A stretch of DNA of 64,000 nt from a virus: IMG/VR virus record IMGVR_UViG_3300025701_000006, positions 1 through 64,000 of that record; one strand, written 5' to 3'. Both the position numbers and the translations under genes were made by a program. Of this stretch, positions 7,560 to 16,812 are shown piece after piece (the stretch's first letter is position 1; each line of letters starts with the position of its first letter). The notes under the pieces were generated by a model that saw only the letters and a program-made list of their open reading frames with translations, made no database searches and was not told the origin of the DNA.

Positions 7560-7802
7560 ATGAAACTAATTAAATTCGAAGCACCTTGGTGCGGACCTTG
7601 CAAAATGCTATCTAAAACTATGGAAACTATCGAAATCCCTTTCGAAGTAGAAGTAATTAACATTGATGAAACACCTGAACTAGCTATGAAGTATAGCGTC
7701 AGGGGAGTCCCTACAGTTATCTTACTAGATGACAATGGCGACGTAAAAACTACCCATGTAGGTGCTCTAACAAAAGAGCTATTTATTGAAAAATTCTTAT
7801 AA
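7560..7802 (+). CDS. Thioredoxin / glutaredoxin-like protein
   Basis: A short (80 aa) thioredoxin fold with active site WCGPC (residues 10-14) and a cis-proline in RGVPTVIL (Pro51). It is shorter than E. coli thioredoxin because it starts directly at the strand before the active site. The likely role is electron donor for the phage class I ribonucleotide reductase encoded downstream, as in other marine phages. A processivity role as in T7 is possible but not supported by the sequence. AAGGAAAAC precedes the ATG. Confidence 0.92.
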   Translation: MKLIKFEAPWCGPCKMLSKTMETIEIPFEVEVINIDETPELAMKYSVRGVPTVILLDDNGDVKTTHVGALTKELFIEKFL

Positions 7803-7829
7803 CTAACAGCAAAATAAGAGAGAGCTACA

Positions 7830-8099
7830 ATGCATTTAGATTGTTTAGGACATCCAATTAGAGTAGGTGATACAGTACTTACAGCAAGGTATTGTAGAGC
7901 TGGTTTTGATACTACCACTAAAGTACTAAAAGTAAACAAAAGCACTATTGTTTTAGCTATAGATAGATATACCTACGACTATTCTTTAGGGGACTATGTT
8001 AAAGAATCACACAGTATTAAACGGTTTCCTTACCAAATGGTAGTAATAGACAAACAATTACAACATAACCAAGAAGAATTTCCGGAGTATATGCTATGA
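7830..8099 (+). CDS. Hypothetical protein (89 aa)
   Basis: A small beta-rich protein whose start (LGHPIRVGDTVLTARYC) looks like a short SH3/KOW-type barrel, but the similarity is too weak to name. It overlaps the helicase/primase gene by 4 bases (ATGA), implying coupled translation. Confidence 0.55.
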   Translation: MHLDCLGHPIRVGDTVLTARYCRAGFDTTTKVLKVNKSTIVLAIDRYTYDYSLGDYVKESHSIKRFPYQMVVIDKQLQHNQEEFPEYML

Positions 8100-10357
8100 G
8101 CATGCTAGCCCAGACTAAAGACCTTCTACAAAAAGAAGGAGCTTTTACTGGAGAACAAAACAAATACCTACAAAACGTAATAGAAGCTATTAGTTTTCCT
8201 ACAATCGACCCTAGAATGAAATCAGTTGTAGCAGTAGCCCAAATTACTGCTTTTGCTAGTCAGTTTAGACGTAATATTAAATTATGGGATGAGCATACAG
8301 AAGTACCTATTAATGCTATCTCATTTGTTATTACAGGCTCTGGCGCAGGTAAAGATTCTTCTGTAAAAGCAGCACGTAAATGCTTTAAAAGTGGTTACGC
8401 ATTACTAGAAGAAGTTGCGCACAAAAAAGCAATCACCCTAGCTATAGAAGAAGCTAAAGCAGAAGACCAGCCTAACCCTTCAGATGAAGCAATCTACAGA
8501 TGTTACTTAAAACCAGTACCACCAGTAGATATTATGCCAACTACAGGTCCTGGTCTTATTCAACACATTAACGACATCGGTGATATCGGTATCGGTTCAG
8601 GTTTTATGTACTCCGGCGAGTTCTCTGATGAGCTAGCGTACAACCAAGACATGGTAGAAAACATTAAAACTCTATCGGAAATCTACGACACTGGTGACAA
8701 AGAAGTAAAATACACCAAGTCTATAGAGTACCGCTCTAAAGCTATTACTGGTCAACCAGTTTCTGCTTTGTTTGTTGGTTCTCCAGGTCATATTCTTTAT
8801 GACGAAGGCACTAAGAAAAAATTTAACATTGCATTTATGTCAAAACTAGCTCGTCGTAGCTGGTTCTGCTATGCACCTGATAAAATTGAAGAAGAAGTTT
8901 TTGACGACCTAGAAGCTTTCTGGGAGTACGAAGAAAACATCGAAAACGAGTCTAAACATGCCCGTGTAGGTATGGATATGACAAGTCATGCTATTGCACA
9001 GCACCACCTAGACAAACTAGGGCAAGATATTGAAGTATCTAAGGACGTAGAGCGCCTGTATAAGACGTACAAGCGTTATAATAACGACGTGGCTGATATG
9101 TTGCCTAACCAGGAATCTACGTATGCGTTGATCCGTAGGCACCTACAATGGAAAGCATTGAAGCTAGCCGGTGCGTTTGCTGTAATGGACAAAGCTGATG
9201 AAATCACCCCAACTTACTTTATTGAAGCTATTCGTTTTTGCGAAACGCTAGATAAAGACATGGAAGAGTTCGAGCGTGACCTTAACAAGTCCCCTCATGA
9301 GTTACTAGTTGACTTCTTCCATACAAAAACACTAGTTGATGGTACATCAGAAATTAGTACCCATGACCTTAAAAAGCAAGGCTTTATGAACAACGTTTCT
9401 AAACCTAAGCTTAGAGAAATGGTGTCACTATGTGCAGGCTATGACAAAGACTCTGTCTACTCTATTATTAATGATGGTTCAGCTATTCATTACGAACCTA
9501 TTATTAAAACAGATGTAATTAACGTTACGTACAAAGAGATTGACTGTTCAGCTCTTAATGATGCTATTGCAACAGGTGATTACGATAAAGTACGACAAAC
9601 AAAGCACAACATCGCATCTACAACTAACTATGGTTTTGAATCTGCAGACACTACGTTTGCTGATCTACCTTTAATGCTAGAGCACGACTATGCATTTTCT
9701 CCTTTCCGTTTTAAAGACGGCGTAAGAAGGAAAGAAAATCTAGAGTCAGGCACTAAATGGGTAGTACTAGATATAGATGATTCACCATTGTCTGCTGAAG
9801 AAGCACACATGATGATTGGAGATATCAATCACCACATTGCTCTTACCAGTGACAATAATAATCAATTTAAATTTAGAGTGTTACTAGAACTAGATTCTGA
9901 AGTGCATCTTAATTCTATTGCTTGGAAACATTTCTATCTTAAGATTGCAGATGATTTAGGCTTAAAAGCAGATCCACTGCCGCAAGCACAAATATTCTAT
10001 TCATATGGTGGTAGAGATATCTATAGTAATACAGATTCTAGCCCTATAGAAACTCGTGATTACTTGATGTATGCAAAAGACATGGCATCAGATAGAGAAA
10101 CACAAAACAAAATTATGTCTACTGCACAAAAACGTGCACAGCTTAATGATCCTACAACTACTTTTGAATATGCATTTGAAGCTAGGTACGGTGAAGGTTC
10201 TCGTAATATGTATCGCATGATGAGACACGCACAGGACCTAGGTGCAAGCCAAGAAGAAGTTATACAGCTACTCGAAGACGTAAACAATTATTGGGAATCA
10301 CCAATGAATGAGGAACGTCTAGATAAACTTAAGGATCAAGGCCAAAGACTTTTCTAA
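8096..10357 (+). CDS. Helicase-like / AEP-like primase fusion (753 aa)
   Basis: The N-terminal ~450 residues look like a DUF3987-type P-loop domain, with a Walker A-like GSGAGKDS (residues 81-88) and a helical C-terminal part. From about residue 530 the protein has an archaeo-eukaryotic primase-like core: VLDIDDS (aspartates near 559 and 561, candidate metal ligands), then HIALTSDNNNQFKFRVLLE and an FYSYGGRD segment. By position and size it corresponds to the primase of N4-like phages (N4 gp43). Primase-helicase fusions usually place the primase first; here the order is reversed. Priming and unwinding at the fork are inferred. Confidence 0.65.
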   Translation: MSMLAQTKDLLQKEGAFTGEQNKYLQNVIEAISFPTIDPRMKSVVAVAQITAFASQFRRNIKLWDEHTEVPINAISFVITGSGAGKDSSVKAARKCFKSGYALLEEVAHKKAITLAIEEAKAEDQPNPSDEAIYRCYLKPVPPVDIMPTTGPGLIQHINDIGDIGIGSGFMYSGEFSDELAYNQDMVENIKTLSEIYDTGDKEVKYTKSIEYRSKAITGQPVSALFVGSPGHILYDEGTKKKFNIAFMSKLARRSWFCYAPDKIEEEVFDDLEAFWEYEENIENESKHARVGMDMTSHAIAQHHLDKLGQDIEVSKDVERLYKTYKRYNNDVADMLPNQESTYALIRRHLQWKALKLAGAFAVMDKADEITPTYFIEAIRFCETLDKDMEEFERDLNKSPHELLVDFFHTKTLVDGTSEISTHDLKKQGFMNNVSKPKLREMVSLCAGYDKDSVYSIINDGSAIHYEPIIKTDVINVTYKEIDCSALNDAIATGDYDKVRQTKHNIASTTNYGFESADTTFADLPLMLEHDYAFSPFRFKDGVRRKENLESGTKWVVLDIDDSPLSAEEAHMMIGDINHHIALTSDNNNQFKFRVLLELDSEVHLNSIAWKHFYLKIADDLGLKADPLPQAQIFYSYGGRDIYSNTDSSPIETRDYLMYAKDMASDRETQNKIMSTAQKRAQLNDPTTTFEYAFEARYGEGSRNMYRMMRHAQDLGASQEEVIQLLEDVNNYWESPMNEERLDKLKDQGQRLF

Positions 10358-10369
10358 CAGGAAAATAAT

Positions 10370-12484
10370 ATGATTCAACAAGAATACAAAAACAACGTAA
10401 AAGAAGTAAGCTCACAAGTAAAGACTACAGGCTTCAATATTGAAGTAAATGAGTCTATGTTTCAAATGCTTACATCTAATATCTACAATGACCCAATGCT
10501 AGCAGTTATACGTGAGTGGTCTACAAACGCTTGTGACGCCTGCATAGCAGCAAATAAGCCAGTAGACTTCTTTGTACACTTGCCTACCCCAGAAAATCCT
10601 ACGTTCTACGTAAGAGACTATGGTACAGGCCTAGCACCAGAAAACATTGAAGGATTGTTTAGTAATCTAGGTGCATCTACAAAACGAGACTCTAACGACT
10701 TTAATGGTACATTAGGTATCGGTCGTATGGCAGGTCTTGCAGTAGCTGATGCATTTACTGTTGAATCATATTATGAAGGAACTCATTATTCTTACGTAAT
10801 TAGTATGCAGAATGGTATTCCTGTAACATTACATATGGGAAATACTGTTACACAAGAAAGCAACGGTCTTAAACTTTCTATAGCAGTAAGTAGAGATGAT
10901 ATTTTTAAATATGAAGAAAAAGCAGTAGAGCTTTATAAGTATTTTGACCATAAACCTACTACTAATAAAACAGATCTTAACTTTGATTTAGAAGTAAGTA
11001 GTGTTTCATCCGATGAATGGTATATAAAAAAATCAACTAGTAGGTATAACAGAGATAACTACGTAGTAATGTCTCAAATTGCATATAAAATAGGAACAAA
11101 CTCCGCAATTGAAGATCATGGATTTTCTAACGCAGTTATAAAAGCACCGCCAGGAGCTGTAACATTTAACCCTGGCAGAGAATCTCTTTCTTTAGATAAA
11201 AAAACTATTGAATATGTAAATAAAAAATTCAACCAAATTAAAGAAGAGTATACGCATGAAGCTATACTTGCTATGGCAGCAACAGAAAATGATATAAAGC
11301 TGTATGAAAAATACCAAGAACTTGTAGATAAAGCTCCTCATGGGATTGGTAAAGACTTATGTATAGAAGCATTTGCATCTAAAGCGTATACATCTTTATT
11401 TATGGAACAGAACCCTAGCTTTTATTTCTATAATGGAAATAAATTTCAACGGTTACAAGAAAATACAGCTTTTTATAGTTACACAAACAGTACTATAACT
11501 GGTTATTACAAAGAGCCAAATCATGTAAAAACAAAATCATTATCAAATATAGTAGTAGGAACATCAAAATTTTTTTCTGCTTCACATGTAATAGTAGATG
11601 TAAAATCAAACTATATAGAAGCATTAAAGCATGCCTATGAAAACAAACCTATGGTTAAATGGCAAAGATACGACAAAAACACTGATTTACTAGTTGCAGT
11701 ACAAACAGCTAAAGATTTCTTAAGCGAAATGGGTATATCATATGTTTTAGCTTCTACTTTATTAGAAGTTTATGAAAAAGAAGCACCTAAAGAAGAAAAA
11801 AAAGTTAGGCTAGCAGAAAATACTTATATCTCTAGTGTAGACAAAGCAGGTAATGTATATAATTCTGCTTATACATCTAAAGAAGAAATAGAGACTGGTA
11901 CATTTCTATATTTAAAACTTAGCAATACTACACCAGTAATAAAAAATACCTCATTAAGTTTTTATGACTACATTAATATTTACACTTTGCTTAAAAGTGT
12001 CTGCAAAGACACAGTAATACCTAAAATAAAAGGTGTAGCTAAAAAATACCAACATGTAGTAAACGACTTAGATAATTGGATAGATTTTGAAACTTATATA
12101 GAAGAAAAAGTAAAAAATACTACTATAAGAGTTCCATCACCTGTTGTATTACCTAGGGTAAGCGCTACGTATATTAATAGCGAAACCTGTAAAGATTTTC
12201 CTGTAGCTGTACAAGATTATTATACAGAAATTAGAGACTATAGAGAATTTATGAACTCAGACCAGTTTGTCAGAGACTACACGCTAATAGAGCTATTTAA
12301 AACTTTTGGAGGTTCTACAATTAACTATCAACCTACAAAAGATGTAGATATGGAGTACTTAGAGACAGTGTATGGAAAGACAATGCTATTAATGCACGAA
12401 CCTTATTCGTTAGAACAACTTCCGGATACGTTTTTACTAGATATAGCAAAGTTAGAGGAAAATTATGCAATACATAAAACTTAG
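10370..12484 (+). CDS. rIIA-like GHKL ATPase
   Basis: The N-terminal GHKL ATP-binding fold is clear. REWSTNACDA (residues ~48-57) is the N-box with catalytic Glu and metal-binding Asn, VRDYGTGL is the D-x-G-x-G box, and GTLGIGRMAG is the G2 lid. The remaining ~500 residues are family-specific. T4 rIIA associates with the inner membrane and protects against prophage-encoded exclusion. N4-like phages carry a related protein in this region. It overlaps the next small gene by 20 bases, which resembles the rIIA-rIIB arrangement. Confidence 0.85.
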   Translation: MIQQEYKNNVKEVSSQVKTTGFNIEVNESMFQMLTSNIYNDPMLAVIREWSTNACDACIAANKPVDFFVHLPTPENPTFYVRDYGTGLAPENIEGLFSNLGASTKRDSNDFNGTLGIGRMAGLAVADAFTVESYYEGTHYSYVISMQNGIPVTLHMGNTVTQESNGLKLSIAVSRDDIFKYEEKAVELYKYFDHKPTTNKTDLNFDLEVSSVSSDEWYIKKSTSRYNRDNYVVMSQIAYKIGTNSAIEDHGFSNAVIKAPPGAVTFNPGRESLSLDKKTIEYVNKKFNQIKEEYTHEAILAMAATENDIKLYEKYQELVDKAPHGIGKDLCIEAFASKAYTSLFMEQNPSFYFYNGNKFQRLQENTAFYSYTNSTITGYYKEPNHVKTKSLSNIVVGTSKFFSASHVIVDVKSNYIEALKHAYENKPMVKWQRYDKNTDLLVAVQTAKDFLSEMGISYVLASTLLEVYEKEAPKEEKKVRLAENTYISSVDKAGNVYNSAYTSKEEIETGTFLYLKLSNTTPVIKNTSLSFYDYINIYTLLKSVCKDTVIPKIKGVAKKYQHVVNDLDNWIDFETYIEEKVKNTTIRVPSPVVLPRVSATYINSETCKDFPVAVQDYYTEIRDYREFMNSDQFVRDYTLIELFKTFGGSTINYQPTKDVDMEYLETVYGKTMLLMHEPYSLEQLPDTFLLDIAKLEENYAIHKT

Positions 12485-12833
12485 TAACGATTCTTTTGCT
12501 ATTGCAACTAGTCAAGGAATGTACACATTAACTCGTCAGTCTTTTAATTTTAATAAGCTGCAAAGGTTGTTAAAAGAAGAAACAGACGAAGAAGCAGTAC
12601 TGGAATTGCTGCAGCCTGTAGATACAAAAGAAGGAGTATACGAGCTCTTTCTTACTGCACTAGATATACTGTATTACATACATTACGTAGGAACAAATAC
12701 AGAAGTAAAAATTTTATCTGATAGCTCTCCAGATTCTCCTGATTGTATTGTTACTCCTAAAGTCCATAAACTTTTAGGAGTATACACAAGTAAACAAGAT
12801 ATGATAGAAGACTGGCCAGAATATTTATTATAG
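12465..12833 (+). CDS. Small rIIB-like candidate (122 aa)
   Basis: It starts inside the end of the rIIA-like gene. The first ~60 residues (a short beta segment, then QSFNFNKLQRLLKEETDEEAVLELL) recall the N-terminus of rIIB proteins, in which an S-x-x-F-N-K-I segment leads into a helical repeat. rIIB proteins are usually about 300 aa or longer, so this would be a shortened form. The call rests on position and a weak pattern, and it may be unrelated. Confidence 0.4.
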   Translation: MQYIKLSNDSFAIATSQGMYTLTRQSFNFNKLQRLLKEETDEEAVLELLQPVDTKEGVYELFLTALDILYYIHYVGTNTEVKILSDSSPDSPDCIVTPKVHKLLGVYTSKQDMIEDWPEYLL

Positions 12834-12841
12834 GAATAGAT

Positions 12842-13651
12842 ATGACACAAAAAAATTATTTTGCCTACAATGTAGGTAAAGACATAACAAAAAACGCTTT
12901 TAGAATCGGCGCTTCACAAGTAAGTAAATTTTTCGATAGTACTGCAAATTGGTACCGAGAGCACCTACTTGGCGAAGAAGGATTTATAGGAAATACGGCA
13001 TCACACCTAGGTACTGTAGTACACGCAGGTATTGAGATGTTTGTAGAGACAGGAGAAGTAGACTATCAAGCTATTGAAGACTACGTACTGTCTATAGAAA
13101 ATCCAGAAGTAGATCAACAGCACATACTATCTCAGTATGGACCCATGCTAGATGTAGCTCTGCCTTTTGTAATGCAAAATATGCCAGACAAAGTAGAAGA
13201 ATTTGTCTTTCATGAAATACTTCCAGGAATTGGTGCTGGAGGCTCTATTGATGCCTTACGCGGCAATTCTATTATGGATTGGAAAACTACATCTGCAAAA
13301 ACTTTACCCACTAAATTTACTCGTAGTTACTGGTTTCAGCAAATGACGTATGCGTGGGTCTTAAAACAGCAAGGCCGCACAATAGACTACATAAAACTAG
13401 TGTATATTAGTAAGAATGAGACGGGCAGAGTAAGTGAAAAAACAGGCAAACCCCTAAAAGACTATCCGTCACAGATTAGCGTAGTCACAGAAGAAGTAAC
13501 AGAGGAAGGACTAGATCTTATAGGGTCTTGTCTAAAACTTATTGCAGAATCTGTACATACATGGAATGAAAACGAAGAATTAAGACACTTACTTGCACAA
13601 GATATGCGTCTTAAAGCTAAACCTAAACCTGTATTGTTTATAAAGGAGTAA
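12842..13651 (+). CDS. PD-(D/E)XK exonuclease (Cas4/RecB-like)
   Basis: A 269-aa nuclease of the PDDEXK superfamily. RIGASQVSKF opens the fold, TVVHAGIEMF carries the H of the RecB-type core, GSIDAL gives the motif II Asp, and MDWKTTSA gives the D-x-K pair. A following YWFQQMTYAW matches the Q-x-x-x-Y helix of RecB-family nucleases. No Fe-S cysteine cluster is visible. Lying before a Sak4-like ATPase and an ssDNA-binding protein, it probably resects DNA ends for recombination or degrades host DNA. Confidence 0.85.
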   Translation: MTQKNYFAYNVGKDITKNAFRIGASQVSKFFDSTANWYREHLLGEEGFIGNTASHLGTVVHAGIEMFVETGEVDYQAIEDYVLSIENPEVDQQHILSQYGPMLDVALPFVMQNMPDKVEEFVFHEILPGIGAGGSIDALRGNSIMDWKTTSAKTLPTKFTRSYWFQQMTYAWVLKQQGRTIDYIKLVYISKNETGRVSEKTGKPLKDYPSQISVVTEEVTEEGLDLIGSCLKLIAESVHTWNENEELRHLLAQDMRLKAKPKPVLFIKE

Positions 13652-13654
13652 ACT

Positions 13655-14146
13655 ATGAACTTAAACCTTGATACACCTGAAGATATTATTAAATATTTAG
13701 ACTTTTCACGTAATAAAGGCCAACTAGAGGCTGTAGTTACGACTTTAGTGCCGCATGTTGCAGTACCAAAACAAGACATTGAAGCTTACATATACTTTTG
13801 CTCCTCTGCTTCACACCCTGCTGAATACATTGCAGAAGAAGAAGAATTTGTACGAGACCCTGTACAAGAAGTAGCAAAGAAAAAAGGTTCTTCTAATGCT
13901 TCACCGCTTCTTGCCGTGAAAACAAAAAAACGTAACCAAGAAAAGGATAAATATCCAAATCTTAATAATCGTTGGGAAAAGAAAGAACTGGTAAGACTAA
14001 AAAACTTAATTAACGCTGGCGAAGATCTAGATGTAATAGCAAACAGGCTACAACGATCACCTAAATCAGTAACAACAAAAGCGTGGCATGAATTTAGTAT
14101 TACATTTGCTACAACTACAAACGAATGGAAATACAAACCCCGATAG
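13655..14146 (+). CDS. Myb/SANT-like protein (163 aa)
   Basis: The N-terminal ~60 residues are helical and acidic, and a Lys-rich linker follows. The C-terminal ~50 residues (NRWEKKELVRLKNLINAG, then IANRLQRSPKSVTTKAWHEF) form a SANT/Myb-like domain close in pattern to that of the 5591 gene. DNA binding is inferred. The gene is three bases after the nuclease and ten before the Sak4-like ATPase, so it may help load or position this recombination set. Confidence 0.65.
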   Translation: MNLNLDTPEDIIKYLDFSRNKGQLEAVVTTLVPHVAVPKQDIEAYIYFCSSASHPAEYIAEEEEFVRDPVQEVAKKKGSSNASPLLAVKTKKRNQEKDKYPNLNNRWEKKELVRLKNLINAGEDLDVIANRLQRSPKSVTTKAWHEFSITFATTTNEWKYKPR

Positions 14147-14155
14147 GAGTATATA

Positions 14156-14818
14156 ATGGCAGTAAAAATCTTAATATCAGCAGAAGCCAACTCAGGCAAA
14201 ACAACGCTGACAAAAAACTTAGAAAATTCTTTAGTTGTAAGTCACGACGGTAAACGTTACCCGTTTCCTGTCCCTCATGTACTTGTACCTGGTTTCGATA
14301 ATGTTCAAGAACTTATTGATACTACGATACAAAAAATTGAAGCATACAACGAAAAATTTAATGCATACCCAGATACTATCGTATTCGACTCTGTATCTAA
14401 AATATTTGACACTATTCATGCTAACTGTAATGAAAAATACAAAGGTTTTGTTATTTACAGTGAACTAGACAAAGAGATTGTAGCATTTACATCTTTTATC
14501 GAGAACTCACTGATTGCAAGTAACATGAACGTTGTTCTTATTTCTCACGCATTGTATGACAGCGATACAGCTAAATACAATCTAGTGGGTAAAGGTTCTT
14601 TTGCAAAACGTGGTGGTTTCTTAGCAGAAGTAGATGAAGCTATATTTATTGAAGTTAAAAGCAATAAAAGAACAGTACATCTTCGATCTACTAAACTACC
14701 TGCACGTTCTCTGCAAGAAGACTTGCCAGACAATGTAGTAGTTGATGACTTCAACTTACAACAACACATTGAACACTTGGCAAAAAATGCAAGCACTGTC
14801 GACGACTTTGCTCTGTAA
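14156..14818 (+). CDS. RecA-like ATPase, Sak4 type
   Basis: A 220-aa P-loop protein with Walker A in SAEANSGKTTL (residues ~7-17), Walker B DTIVFDSVSK, and a later VVLISHALYDSD. This matches the phage Sak4/RadA-core ATPases (AAA_24) that anneal or pair DNA strands in recombination. The flanking PD-(D/E)XK nuclease and ssDNA-binding protein strengthen the call, because Sak4 proteins are usually encoded beside an SSB. GGAG precedes the ATG. Confidence 0.8.
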   Translation: MAVKILISAEANSGKTTLTKNLENSLVVSHDGKRYPFPVPHVLVPGFDNVQELIDTTIQKIEAYNEKFNAYPDTIVFDSVSKIFDTIHANCNEKYKGFVIYSELDKEIVAFTSFIENSLIASNMNVVLISHALYDSDTAKYNLVGKGSFAKRGGFLAEVDEAIFIEVKSNKRTVHLRSTKLPARSLQEDLPDNVVVDDFNLQQHIEHLAKNASTVDDFAL

Positions 14819-14824
14819 AAACTA

Positions 14825-14840
14825 GGGGGAATAGTCCCCC
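14825..14840 (+). other. Stable hairpin between Sak4-like and SSB genes
   Basis: GGGGGA / TCCCCC closes an ATAG tetraloop. No T tract follows (GCATTTATTA), so it is more likely an mRNA stabiliser, processing site or weak attenuator than a full terminator. It could let the SSB be expressed at a different level from the upstream gene. Confidence 0.6.
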
Positions 14841-14875
14841 GCATTTATTATTAAACAACAAAAGGAAATAACACT

Positions 14876-15553
14876 GTGAAATTAACGGTATCCAAAAAAC
14901 AAGACGCTATCAAAGACGGTGGCAACGGCGGCAGCTTAATCAATAAATCTGGTATTTATGATGTTGTCTTAAACTACGTACAAATTGCTGAAACCAAAAA
15001 TGGTGCATATCAGCTTAACTTTAACGTAACTAATGAAGGCATGAGCCAAACTATTTGGGGTCCAATCCTCTTAAATAAAGACGGTCGTGTTAACGAAATC
15101 ACCCAAGGCTTGCTAAATCGCTTATGCATTATTGCAGGCATGGATGATGGTCAAGACATCGAAACAGAAACTCAAGAGTTTCCAGTAGGTCGTGACCAAA
15201 AAATGACTGAAATGGAAATTATCCCTGAGCTAATGGACATTCCAGTAAAAATGCGTGTGCAAATGGAATATTCTTTGTATAATGATGCATTGCAAGAAAG
15301 AAAAGCAATAAAAGCATTCTATCGCGAAGATGGAGCAACTGCTGCCGAAGCCGAAAGCGGTGAAAACATCGGTAGTCGTTTAGCTACAGATCAAGAGAAG
15401 TATGCGGACAACGTTACTTACAAAGATGGCCTAACTGAAGAAGCCGTAGCGGAGCTTATCAAAGAAAAAATTGATGCAGCAAAGTCAGGATCTTCTGCAC
15501 CAGCAGCAAAGCCTAAAGCTACACAAGCAAAACGCCCTTTGTTTGGTAAGTAA
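14876..15553 (+). CDS. Single-stranded DNA-binding protein (DUF669-like)
   Basis: The gene starts with GTG after AAAGGAAATA. The first ~140 residues form an OB-fold-like beta region (SGIYDVVLNYVQIAETKNG through TIWGPILLNKDG) of the DUF669/phage SSB kind. The C-terminus is low complexity and ends in a basic-hydrophobic tip (KRPLFGK) rather than the acidic tip of bacterial SSB. In N4 the SSB is needed for replication and recombination and also activates host RNA polymerase at late promoters. That second role here would fit the late -10 elements that lack good -35 boxes, but it is inference. Confidence 0.72.
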   Translation: MKLTVSKKQDAIKDGGNGGSLINKSGIYDVVLNYVQIAETKNGAYQLNFNVTNEGMSQTIWGPILLNKDGRVNEITQGLLNRLCIIAGMDDGQDIETETQEFPVGRDQKMTEMEIIPELMDIPVKMRVQMEYSLYNDALQERKAIKAFYREDGATAAEAESGENIGSRLATDQEKYADNVTYKDGLTEEAVAELIKEKIDAAKSGSSAPAAKPKATQAKRPLFGK

Positions 15554-15585
15554 TAAAATACTAACTTAAACGTAAGGAGCCCAGC

Positions 15586-16734
15586 ATGGCTAAGATAAGT
15601 GACAGCGCAATGGTTAAGCTGTGTAACAAGTTCTCTTTAGATGTATCTAAAATAGCAGAACAGATAAAGAAAGATTATCCAGGTTACATAGTAAGACCTA
15701 ACCGCATCGCCAAAAGAATCAACTCGCTGCGTACCAAAGGTAAGCTACCGTTAGATTCTGGAAACTACGTAAGTAGTGGCGAAGTCCTTAAAGGATCATC
15801 TACATTATACGACGATGAAGGCAATGTTAAACTTCAGTGGGTAAAAACAGATATAGATAAACAAACTGCGATAGATAATATCAAAGAATGGATAGATACG
15901 TGTGTTGAAAACCTGCCTAAGTTTAAAAAGAAAAACTACGAAGTGTCTAACACATCTAGTGACTTACTTGCTATTTATCCTCTTGGCGACCCTCATGTAG
16001 GGATGAAAGCGTATAAAGATGAAGCTGGTGACAATTGGGATTTAAACACCGCACAAGAAGTATTTTGTGGGGTGTTTGACAGGCTTGTAAAGACAGCTCC
16101 TCATTGCAAAGAGGCAATCATTGTTAATCTAGGTGACTACTTTCATAGAGATAACGTAGCTGGCGTAACAGAGCGCAGTGGACATAAACTGGACTCTGAC
16201 GGCAACTACCTCATGATGGTAGACACTGGCATAAAGATTATGATTCAAATGATTAATTCCGCACTTGAGCATCACGAAGTGGTCAAAGTAATTACTATTA
16301 TAGGTAATCACGATGATACTGGAGCTATGTTCTTGCAAGCAGCGTTAAAACATATGTATGCAAACGAACCACGAGTAAATATTGAGTGTACTGCTTCAGT
16401 ATTCCAGTATTTCCAACATGGTAAGTGCTTCTTTGGAGTACATCATGGACACACTTGTAAAGCAGACAAGCTACCACTAGTTATGGCAACAGATAGACCA
16501 AAAGAGTGGGGAAATTCCTCATTCCGTTACTGGCTAACTGGGCATATCCATCATGACAGCAAAAAAGAATACTCTGGATGTTCCGTGGAATCATTCAGGA
16601 CTCTCGCAGCTAAAGATGCTTATGCATATAACGGTGGCTATAGAGCTGGACAAGACAGTAAAGCCTTGGTAATACACAAAGAGTTTGGTGAAATTGAAAG
16701 ACACACTATCAATATAGCCCAAGTACTACCATAA
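15586..16734 (+). CDS. Metallophosphoesterase (SbcD/Mre11-like)
   Basis: All calcineurin-like motifs appear in order: GDPHVG (near 134), VNLGDYFHR, IGNHDDTG, VHHGH and TGHIHHD. These ligate two metals for phosphodiester cleavage. A ~100-residue N-terminal extension contains a helix-turn-helix-like stretch (KLCNKFSLDVSKIAEQI, then NRIAKRINSLRTKGKLP) that could bind DNA. The genomic setting (recombination genes before, helicase after) supports nuclease activity. A strong terminator follows. Confidence 0.88.
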   Translation: MAKISDSAMVKLCNKFSLDVSKIAEQIKKDYPGYIVRPNRIAKRINSLRTKGKLPLDSGNYVSSGEVLKGSSTLYDDEGNVKLQWVKTDIDKQTAIDNIKEWIDTCVENLPKFKKKNYEVSNTSSDLLAIYPLGDPHVGMKAYKDEAGDNWDLNTAQEVFCGVFDRLVKTAPHCKEAIIVNLGDYFHRDNVAGVTERSGHKLDSDGNYLMMVDTGIKIMIQMINSALEHHEVVKVITIIGNHDDTGAMFLQAALKHMYANEPRVNIECTASVFQYFQHGKCFFGVHHGHTCKADKLPLVMATDRPKEWGNSSFRYWLTGHIHHDSKKEYSGCSVESFRTLAAKDAYAYNGGYRAGQDSKALVIHKEFGEIERHTINIAQVLP

Positions 16735-16752
16735 GTTTTAACTTCCCTGTGT

Positions 16753-16776
16753 AAAGCCCTCTTATGAGGGCTTTTT
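16753..16776 (+). terminator. Rho-independent terminator after the metallophosphoesterase
   Basis: A perfect 9-bp stem AAAGCCCTC / GAGGGCTTT (16753-16761 and 16766-16774) with TTAT loop runs into T residues on the plus strand. Confidence 0.93.
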
Positions 16777-16785
16777 ACATTATAC

Positions 16786-16812
16786 TAATAATAATAATAA
16801 TAATAATAATAA
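16786..16812 (+). repeat. (TAA)9 microsatellite upstream of the helicase gene
   Basis: Nine uninterrupted TAA triplets lie between the terminator and the helicase start (16828), in the presumed promoter or leader of that gene. No obvious -35/-10 pair surrounds it; TATACT at 16781-16786 is a possible -10 overlapping the repeat start. Confidence 0.95.

Noticed and set aside
14825-14840. Hairpin as an intrinsic terminator
   Set aside because: The stem is strong, but no T tract follows, so it was listed only as a hairpin.
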